Shown in pieces: positions 1 to 10,200 of a DNA stretch of 64,000 bases. The notes below the pieces were generated by a model, which made no database searches, was not told where the DNA came from, and saw nothing but the letters and a program-made list of their open reading frames with translations. The DNA is from Acanthaster planci (Eukaryota; Echinodermata; Asteroidea; Valvatida; Acanthasteridae), in NCBI RefSeq assembly GCF_001949145.1, contig NW_019091438.1, positions 168,885-232,884 of the forward strand, in the 5' to 3' direction. Within the stretch, counting starts at the first letter, position 1; every line of letters begins with the position of its first letter. The position numbers were made by a program, and so were the translations under genes.

Positions 1-1228
1 CTTCTGATATTATCTAACCATTGGTGTGACCCTTGACCTTTCCCTGATTTGTTGTTGCTATTCATTTGAAAATGTTCAGAAAATGTCTTCACCTTGACGC
101 GAAATTCTTGACGCGAAACAGCTAAACACAGATAACTGTAAACCTTGATTTTGTCCTAGAGAATGCACGTTTTGTGATTTAACAAGAAATTTCAATAAAA
201 TCAGTGCTAAATTCACTTTCTCACATGATCGCGGTAAATGCCACTTGGTACAAAAGGCAGATCCCTTATTTTTGGAGGGAGGGGGATACCAGTCTTTCGA
301 GCCCATTTCTCAAGTAATCCCAACAGCTAATCACTCTCACTCGTAAACTTATTTCCAAAAACACTTCTTCATAGATATCAACGCAGCTGTTCAATATATT
401 AGTTGCTGAATCTTAATATTCCTGAAAAATATATTGATTTTTACACACTCTTCACTCGATCTGTATCTACAACCGTTATGACTGATTGTACAGCCTGGAC
501 AAACACGAAAACAAGAAGGTAATCTTTAATACGGGTGACACCATTCAAGGATGTAATATCCTCTTCCCCGTTGGAATTTAAGAGATGTTTGGAATTAATT
601 TTCGATGCCAGCATTAAGAACGAATGAATTATTCAGTGCGATAAAAATATGTTTTTATTATGTGTCTTATATCAGGGACTGCATGGGCATGGTTGCTGTC
701 AGTGGCGTTTATTTTTGTGTCGGGAACTGGGAGTGGGGGACAGTTGGGTGGGGGATGACTTGCCCGGCCATGAAAAATTGGAAAAGCGGGGTGGAGGTGC
801 TGACACCAGACGACACTAGGGGGCGATGTTTATGATACAGATGTGCATCTGTAATATGTAGTACACTCCGGTAGAACCTTACATAAAAACGGTGTGTTTA
901 TGGCTGTTTGAAATTTATTTCCCCTTTTTGAGAGCTACTGAACACATTTTGGTTGTTTGGAAGTCTGAAATTTTTTTTATACTCCGCCTTAATTTTCCTC
1001 TCACCAACAAAAAGTGTATGGGAGATGATTATTCAATAGCCCCCCTCAAAAACAAACCAACCAAACCAAACCAAACCAAACAAACCCCCAAAAAAACCCC
1101 AAAACAAAAACAAACAAACAAAAACAAACAAAGAAAAAACAAAAACACGTGTAGAGGAACTTGATATACCCTTATCCTCCCGGATTTACGCCCACGTTAA
1201 GCTCATTAATTGTATGAAAAATTTCCAG
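1..1228. other. upstream of or intron 1 of gene A; no gene seen
   Basis: AT-rich sequence between the window start and gene A exon 2. I looked for a start codon, a hydrophobic leader and a donor giving a phase-1 split codon, and found none convincing. The only distinct feature is the C/A-rich simple repeat near 1047-1147. Confidence 0.6.
1047..1147. repeat. CCAAA/CAAA-rich low-complexity tract
   Basis: About 100 bp of the + strand made almost only of C and A, beginning as ccaaa units and drifting to caaa and caaaaa. Simple-sequence DNA. Confidence 0.9.
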
Positions 1229-1368
1229 GTTGTGAGGGCTCCGACTCGGCTTATCAACTCTACGAAGACAAGATGCAGAATTACAACGCACTCATTATTC
1301 CGGTCGAAAACAGCTCCAGGACCATGGACGTCTACGTTGGCTTGGCACTCTCTCAGATCGTCGACATC
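1229..1368 (+). CDS. gene A exon 2 (N-terminal ligand-binding domain)
   Basis: Acceptor tttccag before 1229 and donor gtaagt at 1369. It starts with two bases of a split codon (phase 1), then reads CEGSDSAYQLYEDK and ends LALSQIVDI, the usual end of this exon in the family. It carries an NSS glycosylation sequon. The phase-1 start shows that an upstream signal-peptide exon exists but is not recognised in 1-1228. Confidence 0.93.
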
Positions 1369-4290
1369 GTAAGTTGCAGATTCTTCTTGATATCGACACT
1401 TTAACGCAAACAAAGTTTCGATGCTGTTGTCTGCGCTAGCACTGTCGACAATTGTGTGAAAGGTTTTGGATGAAATTGTTATTTTGTTGATTCGTCATCC
1501 TCGAAGTTGGCAATACCTCAAAAGCAATTGAAGTCGTTATCTCTTGTATACCTCTCAAAATGGTGACGACATCTTGCTAACTTTGATGCAACCAGAGACC
1601 CTGTGGAACTATCGACATTGTTATGACAAATACACCGCATGGCAGTTCTGTTGATCACAAACATACAAACAAGTGGTTTAAGGCGTTTTTTTCTCGTTTA
1701 CATTTTTTGTCTTTTCGTTTATCAGGACGAACAGAATCAGATAATGATCACCAGTATTTGGCTGAAACAGGTGAGTCACTCAAGAGAGAAAAAAATCTCT
1801 ATTATTTTGGCCTGGCGCCATTTTGCTTCTAAAATGTTTGGCTGTTGTGCTGGGGGTAACACTATTCGACTAGTAATGGTACGAAAGAAAAATCAAAGTT
1901 GAACAGTTAATTATTGTTGGGACGTACTGCGCACCCCAAATTCCCATGAGATCTGTGCTTCCGCAGCATATGTTTAAACTAACCTGGCCTCTAAAATGAA
2001 GATAGTGCAACTCTACGTAACCGAGTCGGCATTGCTCGACTGCGCACGAACTACCACTGCCCACGTAACCTCAGTCAAATAATTTGGGTTCGCCTATGAC
2101 TGCAGGAATTTTGCCACACCACCCTCTGTTGGCGTTTTGCAAAGACCAGAGAAGGTATAAAGAAGGACAATTCAGATTTCAATACATGTCAGGCAGTACC
2201 TGTCATTTTCAGTGAGCTGATAACTGATGCTACTGCTTGATTCGACAGAAATGGCATGATTACAACTTCGTCTGGAACCCAGACGACTACGATGGTCTAC
2301 GACAGATGGAGGTTCCTATCGATCAAATATGGAATCCGGATATCGTCCTCTATAATACGTAAGTCAGGGGGCTTTATTTATTAAAAAAAAAATACAATGA
2401 TGGTGGTACCGAACGGTAGTCTTACAGATGCATTGAAACAGTATTCAGATATCCTTGTCCTTATTGTATTTTCCATCCAAAATTGAATGGCGTCATTCCT
2501 TTGGCTTGATTCGAATGGAATAAGAAGAAAGGATATGCTGTGAGGCCTACAGCTCCTCTTCAGACCTTTTCCCTTAGATAACCTCGAAGATGATATCAAC
2601 AAGCATAATCAAGAAGAGTACTGCGCGCATCTGTAATGGCTAATTATTCAAAAACGAGATTGTTTTTAATTTGGCTTTTCGAATCTAGGGCCGACGGCAA
2701 CTATGCAGTGGATGTTGTCAATAGAGCCACGATAAAACACGACGGTACCGTCTACTGGAACCCTCCCGTCATCTTCAGGAGTTCTTGCCTGATCGACATC
2801 TCCTACTTCCCCTTCGACGAGCAACGCTGCAAGATGAAGTTCGGCTCCTGGACCTACGACAGCTCCCAGCTTGACATCAAGCCGCTCAGCCCGCGGCTTG
2901 AGCGGGAAAACTACCGGGACAACGGCGAGTGGGACATTGTGGAGTCGCCGATCGAGAAGCACGCCATCAGGTACGCTTGCTGCGAGGATGTCTACGTGGA
3001 CCTGACCTACACGTTCGTGCTCCACCGAAACCCGCTGTTCTACATCATCACCCTGGTGCTGCCGTGTATTCTCATCGCCCTGCTGACGGTCTTGATCTTC
3101 TACCTCCCGTCGGAGGCTCAGGAGAAGATCACCCTGTGCATCTCTGTCCTCCTCGCCCTGATCGTGTTCCTCCTCCTCATCCCTTCCATCATCCCGCCCA
3201 CCTCCACCACGGTGCCTCTCATCGCCCGCTACATGCTCTTCACCATGGCCATCGTGTCCATTTCCATTGTGGCCACCGTCTGGACCATCAACCTCCACTT
3301 CCGCAATGTCGGCACCCACGAGATGAGCAGGTGGATGCGGCGCATTTTCCTGGAGATCCTCCCCAGGATCCTGCTGATGAAGCGCCCGGGGGAGGAGGAG
3401 CAGCGCAAGGAGAAGGAGAAGCAGAAGGAGATGGAGCGGGCTGTCATCCGCAGCAACGCGGCCTCCCCCTTCATTTGCCTCCCGGTGGAGAACGGCCGCG
3501 GGAGGCGGGAGTCGGGAGGCCTCCCTGCCCTCGCCTCCACCACTATCCCGCCGTCTCTGCGCGAGGAGGTTGAACACAGGGAGCGGGGGAGCCCCCTCAG
3601 GAGATTCGGGGAGTACAAACCCGTCAGGAAAGAGTGGCAAGAAGTCCTTGGTTATCTTCACTACATTCAGAACAACTTAGAAGAGGGTGATAAGGTGGAA
3701 GATGTAAGTCTAAGGAGACTCACTCTTAAATGCATAAGTGATTGAGTAAGACCGTGTACGTATTACATGGCTGCGGCTAGGAATAACACTCGTGTCTATA
3801 GAAGCCGCTAGCCTGTGGCTTAATGCAGTTGTCATATACGTATGCATTATTTCTAGCCGCAGCCATAAAATTTCGGACGTGGCCTAATTCTCTATTATAG
3901 CTGGGCATTACCAGTTTCTTCCAACACAATGCCTTTCAATGGCCGCTCAGTGTGAAGACTTCAAGAATACAAATATATAGGAAGAAGTCGTGGACAGTAG
4001 AAAAGGAGAGCATGTCATGTGTCTTTTTTTCCCTTTCCATCTGTCTACAGTCGGAGGACGAGTGGGCGTTCATCGGGCTGGTGATCGACCGCTTTCTCTT
4101 GGTGGTCTTCACGGTCACCGTATTAATCGGCACCGTCGTCTTCTTCCTGCAGTGCCCCATCTTCTGGGAGAGCCCTAACACCCACTACCAGGAAGTGTAC
4201 GAGGAGCCCGAGGTCCTGCTCAGTGCCAGCTACTACGATCTGTTCCCGACGTCGCCCCCTGCCCAACCCTCAGTCTCGGTATCGCAGTAG
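1229..4290 (+). CDS. nAChR alpha-type subunit, gene A (5' end missing)
   Basis: A pentameric acetylcholine-gated cation channel subunit acting at the plasma membrane. The CDS joins 1229-1368, 1726-1770, 2249-2358, 2689-3703 and 4051-4290, giving about 515 residues without the signal-peptide exon. Every junction has GT/AG ends and the frame stays open. Seen in the protein: a ligand-binding domain with N-glycosylation sequon NSS, the Cys-loop (Cys codons 2786 and 2828, 13 residues apart), loop B GSWTYD, and loop C YACCEDVY with vicinal Cys at 2978-2983, which marks an alpha subunit. M1-M3 follow, then a short, highly charged M3-M4 loop rich in Glu, Lys and Arg, then M4 in the last exon. Exon sizes and phases match vertebrate neuronal CHRNA genes. 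M2 is unusual: Pro at 19' and Ser at 20'. Family assignment is certain; orthology to any one vertebrate subunit is not claimed. Confidence 0.95.
1726..1770 (+). CDS. gene A exon 3 (45 bp)
   Basis: Exactly 45 bp between ttatcag and gtgagt. It encodes DEQNQIMITSIWLKQ, the highly conserved DE-NQ...W-KQ segment, with phase 0 at both ends. Confidence 0.95.
2249..2358 (+). CDS. gene A exon 4 (110 bp)
   Basis: Exactly 110 bp between ttcgacag and gtaagt. It encodes KWHDYNFVWNPDDYDG and ends IWNPDIVLYN plus two bases of a Thr codon (phase 2). The Tyr of LYN corresponds to the loop A aromatic residue of the acetylcholine site. Confidence 0.95.
2689..3703 (+). CDS. gene A exon 5 (Cys-loop to M3-M4 loop)
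   Basis: The acceptor is gaatctag before 2689. The open frame reaches upstream into the intron to 2636, but those residues are not family-like. The exon covers ADGNYAVDV, the Cys-loop, loop B, loop C with Cys-Cys, M1 (about 3032-3105), M2 from Glu -1' at 3122, M3, and the cytoplasmic loop ending KVED before gtaagt at 3704. The M3-M4 loop contains an EEEQRKEKEKQKEME run and a GR-rich patch. The exon is markedly GC-rich at third codon positions, which leaves long open frames on the other strand. Confidence 0.95.
3767..3866. repeat. short inverted repeat (MITE-like) in the last intron of gene A
   Basis: A 20-bp arm at 3767-3786 (atggctgcggctaggaataa) is repeated inverted at 3847-3866 with one mismatch, around about 60 bp. 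It sits in the intron between exons 5 and 6. It could be a small non-autonomous DNA transposon or a local hairpin. No target-site duplication is obvious. Confidence 0.6.
4051..4290 (+). CDS. gene A exon 6 (M4 and C-terminus)
   Basis: Acceptor ctgtctacag before 4051, then SEDEWAFIGLVIDRF, the M4 helix, the family-typical PIFWES motif after M4, and a tail ending SVSVSQ with TAG at 4288-4290. Phase 0 joins it to exon 5. Confidence 0.95.
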   Translation, partial: SEDEWAFIGLVIDRFLLVVFTVTVLIGTVVFFLQCPIFWESPNTHYQEVYEEPEVLLSASYYDLFPTSPPAQPSVSVSQ

Positions 4291-5023
4291 GCTGTGGTGC
4301 GCCTCCAGCAAGAGGAGTTTCATTTCTACGCTCTGAGTTTGATAAAGTCAAAGAAACGTCACCCTGTGATACTTCTACGCTCTACTTGCGCTGGGAGACA
4401 ACTTAACTTGTCTCAAAAAGCGAACTAAAATCACCGTGTTGTACATCATCCGCTGAGAAAAAAACAAACCATTCGTATGATCAACAGTCTACTCCCTTCA
4501 GCAGTTGCCAGGCTTTTCTCAGGAAACTGCCTGCACTTAGTTCAAAAAGCATTTTGAAGGGGTCGGTGTTTGTGTCTAGTGTGCCATATACGTAATGAGC
4601 ATAAACTCGTTCGTGCAAAGCGATACTTTTTTTCCCAGGCAGAGCAGATGTAAATTTTGCTCTATATGATGGATTCTACTGAATTGTTTTTACCTGGGTA
4701 TTAAAATGAAGTCGCCATCGATGGAAAATGAGACGAGTACTGTGCCTTTTACGAAAACAAAGCGCTTTCCTTTGGTAACTTTGGTAACAGAGTAAAAGGC
4801 AGGTCACATTAAAATCCCTGCATAAGCTGGCTTTTGAAAGCTTTGGATCAGCAAGCAAATTTTACGCAAAATCAGTTAGTACTTGTTACATTTAGTTTAA
4901 GCGTGTTTGACTTCACACTAAGTCTTGTGATATGAAAGACCGTGTTCATGTATCAGCCATATTGAAATGAAGGTGGGGTGAACTTTTCATTTTAGGAACC
5001 TGAGAGTGAATCAACAGCAACGA

Positions 5024-5029
5024 AATAAA
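5024..5029 (+). terminator. candidate polyadenylation signal, gene A
   Basis: AATAAA about 730 bp after the stop codon of gene A. A second AATAAA at 5222-5227 is an alternative. Neither can be chosen without transcript ends. Confidence 0.4.
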
Positions 5030-6156
5030 AGTTCATTACAAATTTATGCCAGTTATGATAAGAATAATTCACAATTTGTAATAAAGCATTTCTAAATGCC
5101 TCATTTACATAAAAGATTGGAAGTAGGACTTGGAGCCCAAACTAGTCTGGCACCACTCCATTTATCCTTACATTGATTATGATAGATTCAGGGAACAAGA
5201 CCAAAAACTGGCTTCCGCGTGAATAAAGTCTATCGCTTCTTCGATATCTTTATGTTCTTACTGACATTCGGAAAGAATAACTGTATATAGTAAACCATTT
5301 CTTTAAGATACAAAGGTAATACTTTTGGAGTTCCAAAAACAAACAAGAGTTTGGTTTTCTCTCTGAATATTTATTACATTTTCTTAAGTGACCCCTCCTA
5401 CATGCATAGAATAGTAACTGTTAATTTAATTGTCATCATGCTTTTTATTCTTCTTAAAATCCAAAACTTTTATTCAGTATTTAGTTGTCTACTTGATTTT
5501 TACAATCAGTAGGAAAGAAAATTTAATTTTCTTGTCGCTTGAAATATTTTGTTAAGCTAAGTCTAGAGTGAGTTTAAAATGTGCTCCCCCACAAAACCCT
5601 CCTTGAATCCTACGTTAATTACGCCTGTGCAGTTGGTTACCACTGATTTCACAAATCATTTCTTAGATTACCTGAAACCTTTATTGCTTCTAAACACGTT
5701 GCTTAGTGGACATCCAATAGGATGCTCCAGTTAAGACATGCAATCAAGAAATTAGTCTAAAAATCATAGAAATCTTTCCTACAGTTTCTTTCAGTTTCTC
5801 CGTATTAAAGAGATCAAAACTTTCAAGTCGTTCGAGGCAATTACTCGGTCTTGCAAAACATTCAAATCTGTATGAAACCTAAAAGATAATCATTATCGAT
5901 GTGTCATTTCTGGATCACCATTTACATTGTGTGTCTAACTTTAATTCCCAGTGCTTCCTATTTTGAACTCAAGTTGTCAAATTCACGATCTTTTGATTCT
6001 AGCTCTTTTCATGTTTTCATCTGTTCGTTCAAATATAAAAACTATCAACCGCTTGTGTGCCTTAAACAGCTGTTACAATGCTTCATCAAATGTGTACGTG
6101 AATCAACAAAATTTTCACAGACAGCAATTTGGTAGCGTGAAGTGTGAACTAAAACG

Positions 6157-6181
6157 CCCCCCCCCAAAAAAAAAAAAAAAA
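6157..6181. repeat. C9-A16 homopolymer pair
   Basis: Nine C followed directly by sixteen A. The A-run could be a retroposed poly(A) tail or slippage. No retrogene is visible next to it. Confidence 0.85.
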
Positions 6182-6577
6182 CACAATCAAAAAGGACTCC
6201 ATAAGACAGGGGACACTTGAACGCGCAGTACAGAAGAAAGGAGCCCAGGCTTCATTATTAGAGAAATTTTTGTCAGACATCGCTTTAAATCCTGGCAAAT
6301 AAGTTGACGTCATCTGTTTTAGTACGGTAAGCACTTTTTATCCGTTCATTTTCGCTTTACAAAGAATATACCAGAACTCATTGCTAAACTCATTGTCTCT
6401 TCTTAGCTGGCCATAACACACAATGAACTCTCTCTTCGAATTTGATCATAAAACGTGCGGAGTGTTTTCCTTTTTGTATCTGCTCCTAATCGTGCCCTTG
6501 ATTTTGGTGTATACAAAAACGATGTTAATGTTTAGTTTTTATTTAGTCGTTTACGCCACAAACACCACATTACATCA

Positions 6578-6583
6578 TTTATT
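6578..6583 (-). terminator. candidate polyadenylation signal, gene B
   Basis: TTTATT on the + strand is AATAAA on the - strand, about 430 bp beyond the stop codon of gene B. A second copy is at 6538-6543. Tentative. Confidence 0.3.
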
Positions 6584-7011
6584 TCCATTATTTTACCTTT
6601 AAATTAGCTTCAAAATGAAATACTCTTAAAGTAAAGATTTACGGCAACTATCCTGCTTCCATTAGACTCTCAAGTTTTCTTTCTAATAATAACACATACT
6701 GCCCCTTTATATACTTGTACCAGAACTACTGCTACAAAGTTGGCTATATTGAGTTCATTCTCGAATTCAGCAGTTAGGCTTGTTCCAACATATGCTGGAT
6801 ATCATGCGTGCTCGTATTCCTTCAATAAGCTAGTCCTTCAGATTGTTCAATCTTGAATTTACGAACAACTGGGTCCAATTCTCTGCACGCGTGTCTCGTC
6901 GAGGTCAATACCAGCACGGGGGCCTAAGTGAGCACACCCGAGACTCGTGCTGGCGGAAGTCCCGCGGGCAGATTATTACGAGATGGAGGCCGGCCTCCTT
7001 CGCTGCTTCAT

Positions 7012-7254
7012 CTAGCAGGTGTAGATCTGGCTCTTGACTGTAGTGTGGTTGGAGTTTGGGAGAAGGTCCTCTAAGTAGGTGCAGCGGATCTCCGGCTTGT
7101 CCCGCTCCGACTGCTGGCTGAATTTGTTAACGTTCTCCCAGAGAACCGGGGAGGACAGCATGATGACCAAAGTGCCTATTACGACGGTCAGCAGGTAGAT
7201 CCACAGGAAGATGCGATCTATCACCATAGCGACGAACTCCCAGTCATTTCGGGT
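7012..7254 (-). CDS. gene B exon 6 (M4 and C-terminus)
   Basis: Acceptor ccacag, then TRNDWEFVAMVIDRIF, M4, the SPVLWEN motif and an extracellular tail with an NHT sequon ending SQIYTC. TAG at 7014-7012. Phase 0. Confidence 0.95.
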   Translation of the reverse strand, partial: TRNDWEFVAMVIDRIFLWIYLLTVVIGTLVIMLSSPVLWENVNKFSQQSERDKPEIRCTYLEDLLPNSNHTTVKSQIYTC

Positions 7255-10200
7255 CTGTGGAAATGATGAATGAAACGTTTATCAAGAGGAGGGGCTATAT
7301 GTACTCTTCGTATCATGCCAAAAATGTGGTATTTAGGTCATGTGGATCAGAGGCCGTTGTCGCACGGACACGATGTGTTACTTCTCGGAAACTGGTCCTA
7401 CTTTGCGGTGGGTAATCACGCATTTGGGTTGCATCAAATCAACACTAAAACACTAAAAAACCTCTGAAAACCTAACCCAACCCAGGCCACCCCACCCAGC
7501 CCAGCCCAACCCAACCCAACCTAACCCAACCTAACCTCACCCAAATCTAACCAAAACTAAATCAACACAAACCTAAGAATTAAACAAAAGTCAAGTTACG
7601 CCAGGCCAACACAATTTAAACCCCATTTTAATACCCACTTCAACCCAACCAGCCAAACAGAAGATATCCAAATCAGCTGCCTTTTGCAGTTTTCTTTTCT
7701 TCTTAGGAGCTGATGTTGTCACTGCATTGTGGTGCAATCTTACCCTTTTGGCTTTATCTTCGTCCTTTGTCCTCTCAACGATGTAACTGAGATAATCCAG
7801 CCCCTCCTTGAGTCTTGCCGGTAGTTTCTCCTTCTTGATCTCAGTCTGCCGGTTGTGGTCCACATTGGTCTCCTTCTCTTCGTCTGAGTCCCTCCACTCC
7901 ATCTCCTCCTCCAGCGAACAGTTCAGCGCCATCATCTTCGGGGCGTTGTTGTTGGCCGCCCGTTGCAACAGGTGGTAGTTGCTGGACGAGCGGCCCACAT
8001 TGAAACTCCGCTTCTTGTTGTGGAAGCAGGAGCGGTCGGTGGCTGGGGAATCGCTGGAGTTGACGTAGACCTTACGCTTGGGCTGCGGGGTGGGCGGGGC
8101 GCTGCAAATGTAGTCCCGGTAGTTGGCGGGCCGCTGGATATGCAGGAACGGCGGCAGGGTCTCGGTGAAGAACGTCTTGACCCAGGGGGACATGGTGTGC
8201 GTCTCGGACGACCGGTGGAACAGGTTGATGATGATGATGGTGGTCACTATGGAGACGCTGACGATGCCCATGGTGAAGAGCAGGTAGCAGCCAATCAGCG
8301 GCACGGTGTCGGAGGTGGTGGGGATCATCTCAGCTATCAGGAGCAGGAACACGATGACAGCCAGGAGGATGGAGATGCACAACGTGGTCCGCTCCCCGCA
8401 GTTGGAAGGCAAGTAGAAGACGAGGATAGTGATCATGGTGATCAAGACGCACGGCACCACGAAGGTAACCACGTAGAAAAGGGACTTCCGGTGGAGCTTG
8501 AAGTGGAAGGTGATGTCCACGTAGGTCTGCTCGCAGCACGGGTACTTGATGGTGTGCTTGACCACGGGCGTGTCCACGATCTCCCACTCGGCGTTCTCCC
8601 AGTAATCCTGCCGATCCACCGTGCTGCCCAGCGACTCTAGGTCGATCTTGCTCTCGTCGTAGGTCCAAGAGCCGAATTTGAGCTTGCAGTCCTGCTTGTC
8701 AAAGGGAAAGTAGTGGACGTCGATGGCGCAGGCGCTGTAGAAGACGGCGGGGGGACTCCAGGAGACGGTTCCGTTGGCATAAACCTGAGCCTTGGTCACA
8801 AGGTCAATCTTGTAGCCATCATGGACGCTGAGGCAATAAAAATAAACCCCCAAACGAACGAGTCACGATGAGAAGTTTCTGTTTCACACAATTTTGTATA
8901 TATCTATTAGTCACATGTCTAAATGTTTAGACAGTAGAATGGAAACTATAAGTCCCTCCACACTCTGAATAACAAACTCTCATTCGAAGAACTGTGGATA
9001 ATGCACTGAAAGGACGATGCATGACGGGGGGACTTGAAAAAAATATTGAAGATACATGTGGCTCATTATGAAACCATTTCATTGTAGTTCATAGAATGCT
9101 AATGCTAATAAGAGATTTGTTCTGGGGAGAGTGAGAACATGTAAGTGCAACACTGGTTATTCCTGACGCCAGATAATCGTAATGCTTTCAGACAGTCGAA
9201 TCTATTCGATTAATCCACAATGTTCTCGTAATCGAAAACAGCATGCCCCCAAAGCCAGATGTCAATGCTAACCCTAACAGTCCAGAATCCTCCAATTTTA
9301 ATATGATTTTGCACACACCCTAGGGAGTTAGGGTTAATGCGTCAGCCACTCAATTCTGGAGCTTGTTTCGAAAGGTCCCTTTTGGTAATCGCGCACTACT
9401 CACTTGTTATAGAGAAGTAAGTCGGGACTCCAGAGCATCATGATAGGTATATGGATCACGGAGACATTGCTGTAGTTAGCTGGTTTCCACTGAAGTCGGT
9501 AATCGTGCCATCTCTACGAAATCAAGCCAAAAATATTCTGGTTGAAACGTTAACGATAGGCCTACAATTTTCTGCCACAATTTAATTTAGCGTTGCGGGA
9601 AACAATCGTTTGATAGGCCCTAGCAATCCCTAGTAATGCATCGTGGTTTGTATATAGGTCTAGAGTATTCAGCAAACAAGTAAAGTTCAGGGAGCCCTCC
9701 ACTGAGTTCTAGTAAACTGGCAGTTAAATTTCAGCACGTGTGCTTAACATCTCCGACTTCCACTGTATGGTGGTTTATAAATGTGACGTCACCAGTTTAA
9801 ACCACGCCCACTGGAACCAGTCAATACGGTGCGTGCATGGATATGACGAAGTCGTAAAGAGGATACGGCCGGCAGTGTAGACGCACAGAGCCGTCTATAG
9901 AGAGTAACGCCAACTCTCAACAATTTTAGGGAACAAAAGGCTGCTTATTATTTGTCCAGAACAGCATGTGGCTTTTGTATAACAATTGCCAGTTTGTTTC
10001 CCGGTTATGGCGACAGTCATGCCTCAGCTCTATCTATACACAGATACATGACCCAGCCGGTAAATAATCAGTAGCGCCCTCACTGCTTTTATATTCACCA
10101 ACAAGTGCGTTTCTTTTAAATGCAGAGGGGGCCAATCTTTGAGGATTGAAAAGTGAGTACAGCGCCCTCAACCGACCCTTGCTTACAGAACCAAAGTAGT

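Larger units (their letters stand above)
4291..7011. other. spacer between the convergent 3' ends of genes A and B
   Basis: AT-rich DNA holding the 3' untranslated regions of both genes. Candidate polyadenylation hexamers are present for each. A run of nine C followed by sixteen A lies at 6157-6181. No open frame in it resembles a protein family. Confidence 0.7.

Noticed and set aside
2636-2688. Upstream Met for gene A exon 5 (MANYSKTRLF...)
   Set aside because: Lies before a good acceptor; splicing from exon 4 restores the conserved LYN-ADG junction.
2929-3573. 214-codon + strand frame inside gene A exon 5
   Set aside because: Out-of-frame reading of the same exon; Pro/His-rich and without homology features.
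2666-3661. 331-codon open frame on the - strand over gene A exon 5
   Set aside because: It mirrors a GC-rich receptor exon on the + strand; composition is low-complexity (Asp/Glu/His/Gly/Leu) with no domain.
7471-7565. Interstitial telomere repeat
   Set aside because: Units vary among ccaac, cctaac and cccagc; no regular CCCTAA array.
7591-7743. Extension of gene B exon 5 past 7744
   Set aside because: A gtaaga donor sits exactly where the family has its phase-0 junction to the M4 exon; the extension has no family similarity.
7963-8640. 225-codon + strand frame opposite gene B exon 5
   Set aside because: Antisense shadow of the receptor exon.
9268-9337. taaccctaac / gttagggtta inverted pair as a hairpin element
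   Set aside because: A second repeat pair (tccagaat / attctgga) is not nested with it, so there is no simple stem-loop or TIR structure.
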